Positions 49,450 through 58,498 of a stretch of 64,000 bases of DNA are shown in pieces (positions within the stretch are counted from its first letter, which is position 1; every line of letters starts with the position of its first letter). Below the pieces are notes generated by a model that was not told where the DNA came from, did no database searches, and saw nothing but the letters and a program-made list of their open reading frames with translations. Source of the stretch: Bacteroidales bacterium (GTDB lineage Bacteria > Bacteroidota > Bacteroidia > Bacteroidales > CAIWKO01); contig JALOBU010000011.1 of NCBI GenBank assembly GCA_023228145.1, positions 18,132-82,131 on the forward strand, given 5' to 3'. The position numbers and the translations under genes are program-made.

Positions 49450-51342
49450 ATGTGCGGAATTTCAGGCATTGTGGCTTTCAACGAAGCAGGGAAAGAGCAC
49501 CTGAATAAAATCAACGGTGTAGTTGCCGTTATGTGTAGCCGTGGCCCCGACCGAAGCGGTATTTACTCAGACGAAAACGTAGCTTTTGGTCACAACCGCC
49601 TTTCTGTAATTGATACATCAGAAGCAGCTTCACAACCATTTACTGATAAGAGTGGCAGATACACCATAATTTTCAATGGAGAATTTTACAATTTTAATAA
49701 ATACCGTGAACAGTTACTGCAAAAGGGCATAGAACTCAAATCAAACAGCGATACGGAAGTTTTGCTATATTTATACATACTTGAAGGTCCTGCCTGTTTA
49801 GAAAAAGTCAATGGTTTTTTTGCTTTTGCTATTTACGATAAGCTTGAGAATACAGTATTTATTGCCCGCGACCGTTTTGGAGTAAAACCTTTGCTGGTAT
49901 ATCAAGACAGGAACAGATTTTGTTTCGCATCAGAGATGAAAGGACTGCTTGAGATGGATATCCCCCGGCTTCTTGACATGGAATCTTTATTTTCATTTCT
50001 GCAAATGAATTATATTCCTACTGGGTATACTATGCTTAGAAATGTAACAAAATTGGAGCCCGGAAATTATATTATTATAAAAAACGGAAAAGTTCTTCAG
50101 AAACAATATTATCATATCCCATATTCACACAAGCTTATTGAATGCACTGATAATTATCAAAATGCCTGTAAAAAAGTTTATGATTTGTTAAATCAATCCG
50201 TTGAAAAAAGAATGATTTCGGATGTTCCACTTGGCGCTTTTTTAAGTGGAGGTGTTGATTCGTCGGTAATAGTATCGCTTGCGTCTAAATTTACCAAACA
50301 CTTAAATACATATTCCATCGGCTTTAAAGATGAGCCCTTTTTTGACGAAACTTATTATGCCCGGTTGGTAGCTGATAAACTAAAAACAAACCATACTGTT
50401 TTTTCATTAACTAATGATGATTTATTTTCTGTTTTATTTAAAGTGCTTGATTATATGGATGACCCCTTTGCCGATTCTTCGGCTATTGCAGTGTATTTGC
50501 TGAGCAGGGAAACACGCAAGCACGTTACGGTTGCTTTATCAGGGGATGGCGCTGACGAGCTTTTTGGAGGTTATATGAAGCATACCGGTGAAATGAGAAT
50601 TCGTAATGTCGGCATTTTAGGTAATTTGCTTAAGCACACATTCCCATTAATTAAACTGTTGCCTCAATCGAGAAATAGTTTATTTACTAATAAAATCAGG
50701 CAAATTGCAAAGTATGCAGAGGGTATGAATTTAAGCGAAAAAGAGCGTTACTGGCGCTGGTGTTCCTTTATTTCCGAAAATGAAGCAAAAAAATTATTGC
50801 AATCAGAAATAGATTTTAATGAATACATAAAAAGAAAAGACTCTATTACGAATAACATTGCCGAAAAAGGTAGCATAAATGATGTTTTTTATACGGACAT
50901 GAAACATATTCTGGTGAACGATATGCTGATAAAAGTGGATATGATGTCTATGGCAAATTCGCTGGAAGTGCGAGCGCCCTTTCTGGATTATGAATTGGTT
51001 AATTATATTTTTTCTTTGCCTGCACATTATAAAATTCAAGGGAATGTTAGAAAAAGAATTTTGCAGGATGCTTTTAGGAATGATTTGCCTGAAGAGATTT
51101 ACCATCGTCCCAAACATGGGTTTGAAGTTCCGTTGTTAAAATGGTTTCGTAACGAATTATCTTCATTGATAAATGACGAACTGCTTAATGATGAGTTTAT
51201 TATTTCACAGAATATTTTTGAACTTACTGAAACAAAAAAACTTAAAACTCGTTTACATTCTAAAAATCCCGGTGATGTCCATGCACAGATATGGGGACTT
51301 CTGGTATTTCAATACTGGTGGAAAAAATATTTTTCAAAATAA
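49450..51342 (+). CDS. asnB: Asparagine synthase (glutamine-hydrolysing) homologue
   Basis: The 630-residue protein has the N-terminal glutaminase domain with the catalytic Cys2 (MCGISGIVAF), RGPDRSGIY and NGEFYNF, and a C-terminal synthetase domain with the PPi loop LSGGVDSSVIVS (about 267-278). It ends with HRPKHGFEVPLLKWFRNEL, typical of AsnB. Members of this family within polysaccharide clusters can also amidate sugars, and the next genes are for a polysaccharide. Either role is possible. The gene starts 9 bases after lpdA and is followed after 13 bases by a glycosyltransferase. Confidence 0.9.
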   Translation: MCGISGIVAFNEAGKEHLNKINGVVAVMCSRGPDRSGIYSDENVAFGHNRLSVIDTSEAASQPFTDKSGRYTIIFNGEFYNFNKYREQLLQKGIELKSNSDTEVLLYLYILEGPACLEKVNGFFAFAIYDKLENTVFIARDRFGVKPLLVYQDRNRFCFASEMKGLLEMDIPRLLDMESLFSFLQMNYIPTGYTMLRNVTKLEPGNYIIIKNGKVLQKQYYHIPYSHKLIECTDNYQNACKKVYDLLNQSVEKRMISDVPLGAFLSGGVDSSVIVSLASKFTKHLNTYSIGFKDEPFFDETYYARLVADKLKTNHTVFSLTNDDLFSVLFKVLDYMDDPFADSSAIAVYLLSRETRKHVTVALSGDGADELFGGYMKHTGEMRIRNVGILGNLLKHTFPLIKLLPQSRNSLFTNKIRQIAKYAEGMNLSEKERYWRWCSFISENEAKKLLQSEIDFNEYIKRKDSITNNIAEKGSINDVFYTDMKHILVNDMLIKVDMMSMANSLEVRAPFLDYELVNYIFSLPAHYKIQGNVRKRILQDAFRNDLPEEIYHRPKHGFEVPLLKWFRNELSSLINDELLNDEFIISQNIFELTETKKLKTRLHSKNPGDVHAQIWGLLVFQYWWKKYFSK

Positions 51343-51355
51343 AGCTATTTTATAA

Positions 51356-52549
51356 ATGCCCCGAGTATTAAGAATTATTAACCGATTTAATCTGGGTGGC
51401 CCTACATACAACGCATCCTATCTTACAAAATATATGTCACCCGGGTTTCACACTTTGCTGGTCGGGGGCATTAAGGACGAATCTGAAGAAAATTCGGAAT
51501 TTATTTTAAGAAACCTTGGTATTATACCAGTTATTATCCCAGAAATGCATCGTTCTATTAACCCTATACAGGATGCTATAGCTATTAAGAAAATTAAAGA
51601 AATAATAAGAGAGTTTAAACCTGATATAGTTCATACACATGCTTCTAAAGCAGGAGCCTTAGGAAGAAGAGCCGCATATATTATGAATGTCCCAGTAATT
51701 TTACATACTTTCCATGGGCATATTTTTGATGCATATTTTAGTGGGTTGAAATCAAAATTATATCAGTGTATCGAACGTAAGCTTGCAGAAAAATCAACAA
51801 AAATAATTGCTTTAAGCGAACAACAAAAATACGACCTTGTAATCAAGTATAAAATATGCCCGGAACATAAAATTGAAATTATTCCCCTTGGCTTTGACCT
51901 TGATAAGTTTGAGAACAATATGGATGTTAAAAGAACTCAGTTTAGAAATGAATATCTGCTTGATGATGACGAAATAGCCATAGGTATAATAGGAAGAGTT
52001 GTCCCAGTAAAAAATCATCCTTTGTTCATTAATGCGATAAAATATGTTATCTCAAGAAGTAATAAAAAAATCAGGGCTTTTATTGTTGGTGACGGAGTAG
52101 ACAGGGCGAAAATTGAACGGATGTGCCATGACCTTAGTTTGAGTTATGTTGATTTCAGGTATAATAAAATAAAAGCTGATGTTACTTTTACTTCTTGGCT
52201 TAAAGACATTGATTATGTTGATGCAGGTATGGATATTATTACGCTGACATCTTTGAATGAAGGGACTCCTGTTAGCCTTATCGAAGCTCAGGCAGCAGGG
52301 AAACCTATAGTTTCTACCAACGTAGGTGGTATTGAAAATATTATTATCCCGAATGAAACAGCATGGCTTGCTGATGTTAAGAAACCTGATGATTTCTGTA
52401 ATAAATTGCTTATGCTTGTGCAAAATGATGAACTTCGTATAAAATATAATCAAAAAAGCAGGGATTTTGTAAAGAATAAATTCAGTTACTTACGTTTAGT
52501 AAATGATATGCAGAATTTATATCATAAATTGCTTACTGTGACCAAGTAA
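51356..52549 (+). CDS. GT4-family glycosyltransferase
   Basis: The 397-residue protein has an N-terminal acceptor domain (RINRFNLGGPTYNASYL, about 7-23; DIVHTHASKAGALGRRAAY, about 93-111), a GT-B linker (IGIIGRVVPVKNHPLFINAI), and the C-terminal donor domain with the EX7E-type motif in NEGTPVSLIEAQAAGKPIVSTNVGG (about 301-325). It should transfer a hexose or deoxyhexose to a lipid-linked acceptor on the cytoplasmic side. The sugar cannot be read. It lies between asnB and the export genes. Confidence 0.9.
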   Translation: MPRVLRIINRFNLGGPTYNASYLTKYMSPGFHTLLVGGIKDESEENSEFILRNLGIIPVIIPEMHRSINPIQDAIAIKKIKEIIREFKPDIVHTHASKAGALGRRAAYIMNVPVILHTFHGHIFDAYFSGLKSKLYQCIERKLAEKSTKIIALSEQQKYDLVIKYKICPEHKIEIIPLGFDLDKFENNMDVKRTQFRNEYLLDDDEIAIGIIGRVVPVKNHPLFINAIKYVISRSNKKIRAFIVGDGVDRAKIERMCHDLSLSYVDFRYNKIKADVTFTSWLKDIDYVDAGMDIITLTSLNEGTPVSLIEAQAAGKPIVSTNVGGIENIIIPNETAWLADVKKPDDFCNKLLMLVQNDELRIKYNQKSRDFVKNKFSYLRLVNDMQNLYHKLLTVTK

Positions 52550-52561
52550 GCAAGAAATTAT

Positions 52562-52569
52562 TAAATTTG
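52562..52569 (+). promoter_or_regulatory. -7 promoter box for the export genes
   Basis: TAAATTTG matches TAnnTTTG and ends 13 bases before the ATG of the Wza-like gene. No -33 TTG is evident. Confidence 0.3.
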
Positions 52570-52582
52570 TAAAATTTTACAC

Positions 52583-53326
52583 ATGAAACGCCTGTTGCTT
52601 TTACTTATCACCATTTTATTTATTTCAGGGTGCAAGATATTTACTCCGTATCAGATGTTGCGGCAGGGCAAATATCCCGTGAGTGAGTTTCAAGATACAT
52701 TAAATTCAAAAGAATATTTAATTGCTCCAAACGATGAATTAAAGATGGTCATATTTTCAAATAATGGAGAAAAGGTAATTGACCCTGTTTCATCAGGTTC
52801 GGGTTCACAATTACAAAGCGGCATTTCTTTTATGGTTGAATTCGATGGCCAGGTTAAACTTCCTATTCTTGATAGGGTTAAAATTGCCGGATTAACTTTA
52901 CGTCAGGCGGAAGATTTGCTTCAAGAGAGATATTCCAAATATTTTAACAACCCTTATGTGCAGTTAAAAGTAACAAATAACAGAGTAATAATTTTCCCTG
53001 GTGGGCAGGGAAGTCAGGCTATGGTTGTCACACTTGATAACTCCAATACTACACTTTTTGAAGCACTTGCCAAAGCCGGAGGAATTAACGATGGAAAAGC
53101 CCATAAAATAAAGTTAATCAGGGGTGATTTAAAAAATCCAAAAGTTTATATTATTGATTTGTCAACAGTTGAAGGTATGACAAAGGCAAATCTTATTGTG
53201 CAGGCTAATGATATTATTTATGTTCAGCCAAGGAATAAAATTCCAGAAAAAATCATAAATGTACTTGCACCTTATCTGACTTTATTATCTACATTCATTT
53301 TAGTATACGAATTATTCGTTAAGTAA
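52583..53326 (+). CDS. Polysaccharide export outer-membrane lipoprotein (Wza-like)
   Basis: Residues 1-17 are a lipoprotein signal peptide (ISGC, Cys17). A polysaccharide-export domain follows (EYLIAPNDELKMVIFSN, FMVEFDGQVKLPILDRVKIAGLTLRQAEDLLQERYSKYF, about 46-130), then an SLBB-like domain (IFPGGQGSQAMVVTLDNSNTTLFEALAKAGGI, about 137-175) and a C-terminal hydrophobic helix (about 225-245). It is shorter than E. coli Wza (379), as is usual in Bacteroidota. It should form the outer-membrane exit for the polysaccharide, together with the adjacent Wzc-like kinase, whose start is 6 bases after this stop. Confidence 0.9.
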   Translation: MKRLLLLLITILFISGCKIFTPYQMLRQGKYPVSEFQDTLNSKEYLIAPNDELKMVIFSNNGEKVIDPVSSGSGSQLQSGISFMVEFDGQVKLPILDRVKIAGLTLRQAEDLLQERYSKYFNNPYVQLKVTNNRVIIFPGGQGSQAMVVTLDNSNTTLFEALAKAGGINDGKAHKIKLIRGDLKNPKVYIIDLSTVEGMTKANLIVQANDIIYVQPRNKIPEKIINVLAPYLTLLSTFILVYELFVK

Positions 53327-53331
53327 ATACT

Positions 53332-55809
53332 ATGACTAAGAAAAAAAAGATATCAACCATTAATGATGAAATAGATTTAAAGTTATTTTATTTTATTTTT
53401 AAGAGGAATTTTTTCTATCCTATAATATTTCTGCTTGTTGCATTAATTGCTGCATTTCTTTATTTGCGTTACACTCAGCCTGTATATGAGGCCAAAGCTA
53501 TCATACAGATAAACAAAAACGAAGAAGCAAAGTTACTTGGAGCATCATCAATTTTTCCTGAAGAAGATAATTTCTTACCAAAGAAAATGGAACTTATTAA
53601 ATCGGCTATATTTATACAAAGAGTTGTTGATAAGCTTCCATTGGAAATTTCTTATTTTAGCAAGGGTACAGTTTTAGATTACGAACAATATACAAGTTCT
53701 CCTTATAAAGTTTTTGCAAAAGTTATTAATTCAAGTATTTATAATACACCTATTCAAATAAATTTTATTGAACAAACAAAATGCGAAATAGTTTATAAAA
53801 ATGTAAATAATGAAACTATAAAAAAAGTCTTCTCAGTTTCGGATACTTTAAATCTTAACGAGGTTAAATTGTATATATCGAATATAAATTATAAAAGAAT
53901 TGAAGTGAATGAAGGTTTTCTCTCTGGTGACAAATTTTTCTTTATAATAAATAATCCACAAGCCATTCCTCAAGATATTATCTCCCGCATAAATGTTTCT
54001 ATTCTTAATGATGCCGCTAAAACCATAATGATAAAATACAAAGACAGAAGTGCAGAAAAAGCAAATGCCATTGTAAATACCATTGCTGAAGAATTTCAAA
54101 GTTATGATATTGAGAAACAAGCGGAGAGTGTTGAAAAAATTCTAGGGTATATTGATGAAAGAATGGATATTATTTACGATACTCTTGTTAAATCTCAGGA
54201 AAACATAGCTGATTTTAATAAAAAATATAATATTGATACCATTGTAAACAGGCCATTACCTACATTTACTTCAAGGTTAAATGACTACCAAAATCAAATG
54301 GTTTCTCTTGAATTGGAAGCAAGCAAACTGGATGAAATTAAAAATAATTTAAAAAGTTCGGTTAATAATGATATTTCACGCATCATCGCTATTACAGCGG
54401 GAAGTGAGTTTAAAGGCTCCATTTCAACATTACTGAGTACATTACAGGAATTATTAATAAAAAGAGAAAAATTGCTTTACAATGTTACTGAAAACAGCGG
54501 ACAGATAAAGGAGATTGATTACCAGATAAACATGCAAAAAAAGCTAATTACCGAAAGTATTGATTATGTGAGCGGAAGTATAAATAAAAGAAAAGCGGAA
54601 ATTGCTGATAAAATTTTAATGTACGAAAGAAAGTTGAATTTTAAAACAAGCGACTATAATACTGTTGACCTGGCAAGCCTCGAAAGGATATACCAAATAA
54701 ATGAAAATTATTATAATCAATTAATTGGGAAAAAAGCTGAATATTCAATTGCAAAAGCGGGTTATGTTTCCCAGAATATTATATTGCAACGCTCGTCAAC
54801 ACCGACAGAACCTATTGAGCCTATTAAAAAGAATATTTATTTAATCGCAGTTTTTGCATCATTATTTCTTGGTTTGGGGATAATTATTGTGAGGTATGTT
54901 TTGTTCAACAATATTTTAACACTATATGATATATATAAATATACAGACATTCCTGTGATAGGTATTGTCCCAAAATATATAGATTCAATTCCTGAATCCC
55001 AACTTATTGTTGATAAACATCCAAAATCTATTATTGCCGAAGCATTACGCTCTATTAGAACTAATTTGCACTTTTTGAAAAACGAGGAAGGTCCTAAAGT
55101 TATTGCAATGTCTTCGACTGTATCAGGAGAGGGAAAAACTTTTGTAATTATAAACCTGGCAGGTGTAATTGCTTTTTCAGAGAAAAAAGTAATTGTGCTT
55201 GATTTCGATTTACGCAAACCTAAGATTCATATTGGATTTAATGTTGTTAATACCAAAGGAATAAGTACAATACTTTCAAACAAACACAATATTGATGATT
55301 GTATTATTCAAAGTAGCTTGGCAAACCTCGATTTTATTACTGCCGGCCCTGTACCTCCAAATCCTTCGGAATTAATCTTTAGCAAAAGAACGGATGAGGT
55401 GTTAAGTTACCTTAAGACTAAGTATGATTATGTCTTAATTGATAATCCTCCAATCGGGCTGGTTACAGATGGGATTAAAGCTATGTCAATTGCTGATTAT
55501 CCAATCTATGTGTTTAAAGCTGATTATTCCAAGAAGTTTTACGTATTAGATTTGGAGCGCCTTGCTGAAGATAGTAAACTCAAAAACATCTCTCTTGTAT
55601 TAAATGCTGTTGAACCTATAGGCTCGTCATATGGTATGAAATACAGTTCAAAAGTTAAGGGTTCTAGTTATGGTTATGGTTTTGGTTATGGTTATGGTTA
55701 TGGAATTGAAGATGAAAGCTCTGAGAATAGAAACAAAAAGTCTATTACAAACTGGATTTCAAGATTATTTAAAAAGGGTTATCAATTCGGAAAGCAACAT
55801 CGCAAATGA
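53332..55809 (+). CDS. Wzc-like polysaccharide co-polymerase and tyrosine kinase
   Basis: The 825-residue inner-membrane protein has a first TM helix (about 26-47, FYPIIFLLVALIAAFLYL), a periplasmic Wzz domain with long coiled coil (about 250-430), a second TM helix (about 502-524, IYLIAVFASLFLGLGIIIV), and a cytoplasmic BY-kinase domain with Walker A (TVSGEGKTFVIINLAG, about 599-614), Walker A' (VIVLDFDLRKPKIH) and DYVLIDNPP. Its tail is a Tyr cluster (seven Tyr within about 30 residues, about 769-797), encoded by six TATGGT-like hexamers. The tail is the autophosphorylation site by family analogy. It controls chain length and export with the Wza-like partner. rfbC overlaps it by four bases. 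Confidence 0.92.
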   Translation: MTKKKKISTINDEIDLKLFYFIFKRNFFYPIIFLLVALIAAFLYLRYTQPVYEAKAIIQINKNEEAKLLGASSIFPEEDNFLPKKMELIKSAIFIQRVVDKLPLEISYFSKGTVLDYEQYTSSPYKVFAKVINSSIYNTPIQINFIEQTKCEIVYKNVNNETIKKVFSVSDTLNLNEVKLYISNINYKRIEVNEGFLSGDKFFFIINNPQAIPQDIISRINVSILNDAAKTIMIKYKDRSAEKANAIVNTIAEEFQSYDIEKQAESVEKILGYIDERMDIIYDTLVKSQENIADFNKKYNIDTIVNRPLPTFTSRLNDYQNQMVSLELEASKLDEIKNNLKSSVNNDISRIIAITAGSEFKGSISTLLSTLQELLIKREKLLYNVTENSGQIKEIDYQINMQKKLITESIDYVSGSINKRKAEIADKILMYERKLNFKTSDYNTVDLASLERIYQINENYYNQLIGKKAEYSIAKAGYVSQNIILQRSSTPTEPIEPIKKNIYLIAVFASLFLGLGIIIVRYVLFNNILTLYDIYKYTDIPVIGIVPKYIDSIPESQLIVDKHPKSIIAEALRSIRTNLHFLKNEEGPKVIAMSSTVSGEGKTFVIINLAGVIAFSEKKVIVLDFDLRKPKIHIGFNVVNTKGISTILSNKHNIDDCIIQSSLANLDFITAGPVPPNPSELIFSKRTDEVLSYLKTKYDYVLIDNPPIGLVTDGIKAMSIADYPIYVFKADYSKKFYVLDLERLAEDSKLKNISLVLNAVEPIGSSYGMKYSSKVKGSSYGYGFGYGYGYGIEDESSENRNKKSITNWISRLFKKGYQFGKQHRK
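55669..55704 (+). repeat. TATGGT hexamer repeat encoding the Tyr-Gly tail
   Basis: Six consecutive hexamers (TATGGT, with one TTTGGT and a last TATGGA) encode a Gly-Tyr/Phe run of the kinase tail. In-frame slippage of 6-base units would change the number of phosphorylatable Tyr without a frameshift. Confidence 0.9.
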
Positions 55810-56348
55810 GAAAAATTCTGACGAATATTCAGGATATAATATTAATAGAACCTGATGTTTATGAAGACAGCAGAGGTTATTTTTTTGAATCATTTAATTC
55901 TAATAAATTCAAAGACTTGGGTATTTATGAAGAATTTGTTCAGGATAACCAATCTTTGTCTGGGAAGAATGTTTTAAGGGGTTTTCATTTTCAGCGGCCA
56001 CCTTATGAACAGGGGAAATTGGTTCGGGTAATAAAAGGATCGGTACTTGATGTGGCAGTTGATTTGAGAAAAAAATCTCCCAGTTATGGTAAAAATGTTG
56101 CTTTTGTATTATCAGAGAATAATAAACAGATGTTATGGATACCCCCGGGTTTTGCTCATGCTTTTCTTACCCTGGAAGATGATACGATTTTTTTCTACAA
56201 ATGCACAGGACTGTATAATAAAGATGCTGAAGTGATTATTTCGTGGGACGACCCTGATATTAATTTTAAGTGGAATATTTCGGACCCTATTTTATCTGAA
56301 CGCGACAAGAAAGGAATTCAATTTAAATTATTTAATTCTCCTTTTTAA
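55806..56348 (+). CDS. rfbC: dTDP-4-dehydrorhamnose 3,5-epimerase
   Basis: RfbC epimerises dTDP-4-keto-6-deoxyglucose at C3 and C5, on the way to dTDP-L-rhamnose. The 180 residues form the cupin fold with LRGFHFQRPPYEQGKLVRVIKG (about 57-78, catalytic His), DVAVDLRKKSPSYG, and WIPPGFAHAFL (about 116-126) with the second-sphere His. Length is typical. The other rhamnose genes (rfbA, rfbB, rfbD) are not in the window. The start overlaps the kinase stop by four bases (ATGA), so they are translationally coupled. Confidence 0.95.
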   Translation: MRKILTNIQDIILIEPDVYEDSRGYFFESFNSNKFKDLGIYEEFVQDNQSLSGKNVLRGFHFQRPPYEQGKLVRVIKGSVLDVAVDLRKKSPSYGKNVAFVLSENNKQMLWIPPGFAHAFLTLEDDTIFFYKCTGLYNKDAEVIISWDDPDINFKWNISDPILSERDKKGIQFKLFNSPF

Positions 56349-56362
56349 CTGATTTTTATATA

Positions 56363-56370
56363 TATCTTTG
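56363..56370 (+). promoter_or_regulatory. -7 promoter box before the MraY/WecA-type gene
   Basis: TATCTTTG matches TAnnTTTG and ends 19 bases before the TTG start at 56390, the same spacing as for lysS and the efflux regulator. This supports that start. No -33 TTG is evident. Confidence 0.4.
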
Positions 56371-56389
56371 CACACAGAATTTATCATAA

Positions 56390-57478
56390 TTGAGTTCAGA
56401 AGATATATATTCGTTAGTTGCGTATTCCCTGTTTTTTATTGTTTCTCTGTTTTTTTCATTATTGATAAACAGGATACTGATAAAATTCTCTAAAACTTTA
56501 GGTACGCGTAATAAAGCGGATAATCTGAATAGATGGAGTACTGCCGATAAGCCATCTTTTGGTGGTATTTCATTCTATATAATTTTTCTATTATCTATTA
56601 TTGCGCTGTCGTTTTTTTTCCAAAAAAACGCATTATTTCACAACATTTCGATTCTGGGAATAATTCTGGCCACCACCTTAGGTTTTATTATGGGTTTATT
56701 TGACGATGCATATAACACAAAAGTTTTAATTAAACTTTTTTCACAAATATTATGCGGGATTATACTAATTTTTTCAGGCACATATATCAGCATTTTTCAG
56801 AATGACTTCTTGAATTATATCTTAACTATTTTATGGGTAGTAGGCATAATGAATTCTATTAATATGCTTGACAATATGGATGCAATTTCCTCTGTAGTTG
56901 CTGTTTTTATTTTTACTGGAATTTTTATTGAAAATATAATTTTAAATAGTGTCTATGACAGCCTGAATATACTTATTATTGGAGTAATATCTTCGTTGAT
57001 AGGTTTTCTTTTTTATAACTGGCCGCCTTCCAAAATGTTCATGGGTGATACAGGTAGCCAGTTTCTGGGAGTACTACTTGCTACTTTTAGTATTATTTTT
57101 ATCTGGAACCATAGGGAAGTTAATATGGATGAAATTCCTACAAAACAAATTTGTGCTGTTGTACTTTTTTTTACTTTACCTCTAATAGACACTGCAACTG
57201 TTTCAATTAAAAGAATTTTAAAAGGGAAGTCGCCATTTGTTGGAGGGAAAGACCATACAACGCATCATTTATCATATCTTGGTTTTTCAGAAAAAAAAGT
57301 TGCAGTAATATATGTCATTTTATCTTTTGTTTCAATTTCGCTTGGGTTGCTATGTTTAAATATTGTTGATTGGAAACATTTATATACAGTTTTATTCATG
57401 GCATATTTTGTGATTTTATTTTCGGTTTTATTTTATATTGCTAACATCAATAAGCATAAATCTGATGGTTCGTCTTAA
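56390..57478 (+). CDS. MraY/WecA-family undecaprenyl-phosphate phosphosugar transferase
   Basis: The 362-residue protein has about ten TM helices and the family motifs KPSFGGISFYI (about 54-64), GFIMGLFDDAYNTK (about 103-116), NSINMLDNMDA (about 155-165, catalytic Asp region), MFMGDTGSQFLG (about 217-228) and a C-terminal GGKDHTTHHL (about 284-293, His-rich loop). It should attach a sugar-1-phosphate (GlcNAc-like) to undecaprenyl phosphate to begin the polysaccharide. It is not MraY of peptidoglycan by context (no mur or fts genes). The start is TTG; no ATG lies near. The lytic transglycosylase gene overlaps its end by 14 bases. Confidence 0.88.
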   Translation: MSSEDIYSLVAYSLFFIVSLFFSLLINRILIKFSKTLGTRNKADNLNRWSTADKPSFGGISFYIIFLLSIIALSFFFQKNALFHNISILGIILATTLGFIMGLFDDAYNTKVLIKLFSQILCGIILIFSGTYISIFQNDFLNYILTILWVVGIMNSINMLDNMDAISSVVAVFIFTGIFIENIILNSVYDSLNILIIGVISSLIGFLFYNWPPSKMFMGDTGSQFLGVLLATFSIIFIWNHREVNMDEIPTKQICAVVLFFTLPLIDTATVSIKRILKGKSPFVGGKDHTTHHLSYLGFSEKKVAVIYVILSFVSISLGLLCLNIVDWKHLYTVLFMAYFVILFSVLFYIANINKHKSDGSS

Positions 57479-58481
57479 GCGCATTTCTATTTTTCTCCTA
57501 TCCCTGAGTCTATTAATAGTTATTATCTGGTTATTTGTTAACTCAATTCAAAAAAATAATAACAAAACTTCTGATGAGTTATATTATGAAGCATATAGGA
57601 GGTTTGATAAAATATTTAGTATAAAAATTCCGGGAAAAATGAATTTCTGCGGTGAAACCGTACCTGTTGATAAATTTTATGTCAGGGAATCATTGGACAG
57701 GGAACTGCTGGTTAATACATACTGGCATTCAAACACCTTGCTTATGTTTAAAAGAGCTTACAGGTATTTTCCTGTGATTGATTCAATTTTGAAATTTAAC
57801 CATGTCCCATCTGATTTCAGATATCTTGCTCTAATTGAAAGTGGATTCGAAAATATTGTTTCTCCTGCTGGTGCCAAGGGCTTTTGGCAAATCATGAAAA
57901 CAACAGCTCAGATGTACGGATTGGAAGTGAACGCTGAAATTGATGAACGCTATCACCTCGAAAAATCAACTTTAGCTGCTTGTAAATATCTTAAGGCATC
58001 CTATCAGAAGTTCGGAAACTGGACCTTGGCAGCGGCATCGTATAATATGGGGGCAGAAGGGCTGGCCTCTGTTATAAAATCGCAGAAATCAGATAATTAT
58101 TATGATTTATATTTAAATAAAGAAACCCAACGCTACATTTATAGGATTCTTGCCGTTAAACTTATTTATGAATCTCCGGTTGCTTATGGCTTTTATTTAC
58201 GTGAAAAAGATTTCTATCCTGAAATAAAAACTTATACTGTTATAGTTGATACTTCTATTACTAATTGGGCTGAGTTTGCAATAATAAACAAATCAAATTA
58301 TAGAATCCTTAAAGAATTTAATCCCTGGATATTAAAATACTCTCTGACAAATAAAAATAAAAAAACGTACAACATTAAATTCCCTGTTGTAGGTTATGAA
58401 AGCTTACCTTTATTTAAAATCGAATCATCTCCGGATGATAACTTGTTCAATGATACATTGAAAATTAACGAAATCCACTAA
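57465..58481 (+). CDS. Membrane-anchored lytic transglycosylase (SLT domain)
   Basis: The ATG at 57465 is the likely start (338 residues); an earlier in-frame TTG at 57438 is unneeded. A TM anchor lies at about 5-26 (ISIFLLSLSLLIVIIWLFV). The SLT domain spans about 115-225, with ALIESGFENIVSPAGAKGFWQIMKTTA (catalytic Glu about 125), then AACKYLKASYQKFGNWTLAAASYNMG. The C-terminus (about 255-338, TVIVDTSITNWAEFAIINKSNYRILKEFNPWIL) resembles a LysM-like or MltD-type tail, though not a clear LysM. It cleaves peptidoglycan glycans non-hydrolytically. It overlaps the phosphosugar transferase gene, which suggests that it helps the polysaccharide machinery cross the wall. Confidence 0.85.
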   Translation: MVRLKRISIFLLSLSLLIVIIWLFVNSIQKNNNKTSDELYYEAYRRFDKIFSIKIPGKMNFCGETVPVDKFYVRESLDRELLVNTYWHSNTLLMFKRAYRYFPVIDSILKFNHVPSDFRYLALIESGFENIVSPAGAKGFWQIMKTTAQMYGLEVNAEIDERYHLEKSTLAACKYLKASYQKFGNWTLAAASYNMGAEGLASVIKSQKSDNYYDLYLNKETQRYIYRILAVKLIYESPVAYGFYLREKDFYPEIKTYTVIVDTSITNWAEFAIINKSNYRILKEFNPWILKYSLTNKNKKTYNIKFPVVGYESLPLFKIESSPDDNLFNDTLKINEIH

Positions 58482-58498
58482 GAAATATTTAATTGTAT

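Noticed and set aside
55669..55704. Short regular repeat that could suggest a CRISPR array or tandem satellite
   Set aside because: The units are six bases long, contiguous, and in frame with the kinase; there are no spacers.
57438..57464. Longer start (TTG) for the lytic transglycosylase
   Set aside because: The extra nine residues precede a good TM anchor that begins right after the ATG at 57465. The ATG start is simpler.
58493..58498. TTG start for uvrA two codons before the ATG
   Set aside because: ATG at 58499 gives a normal UvrA N-terminus.
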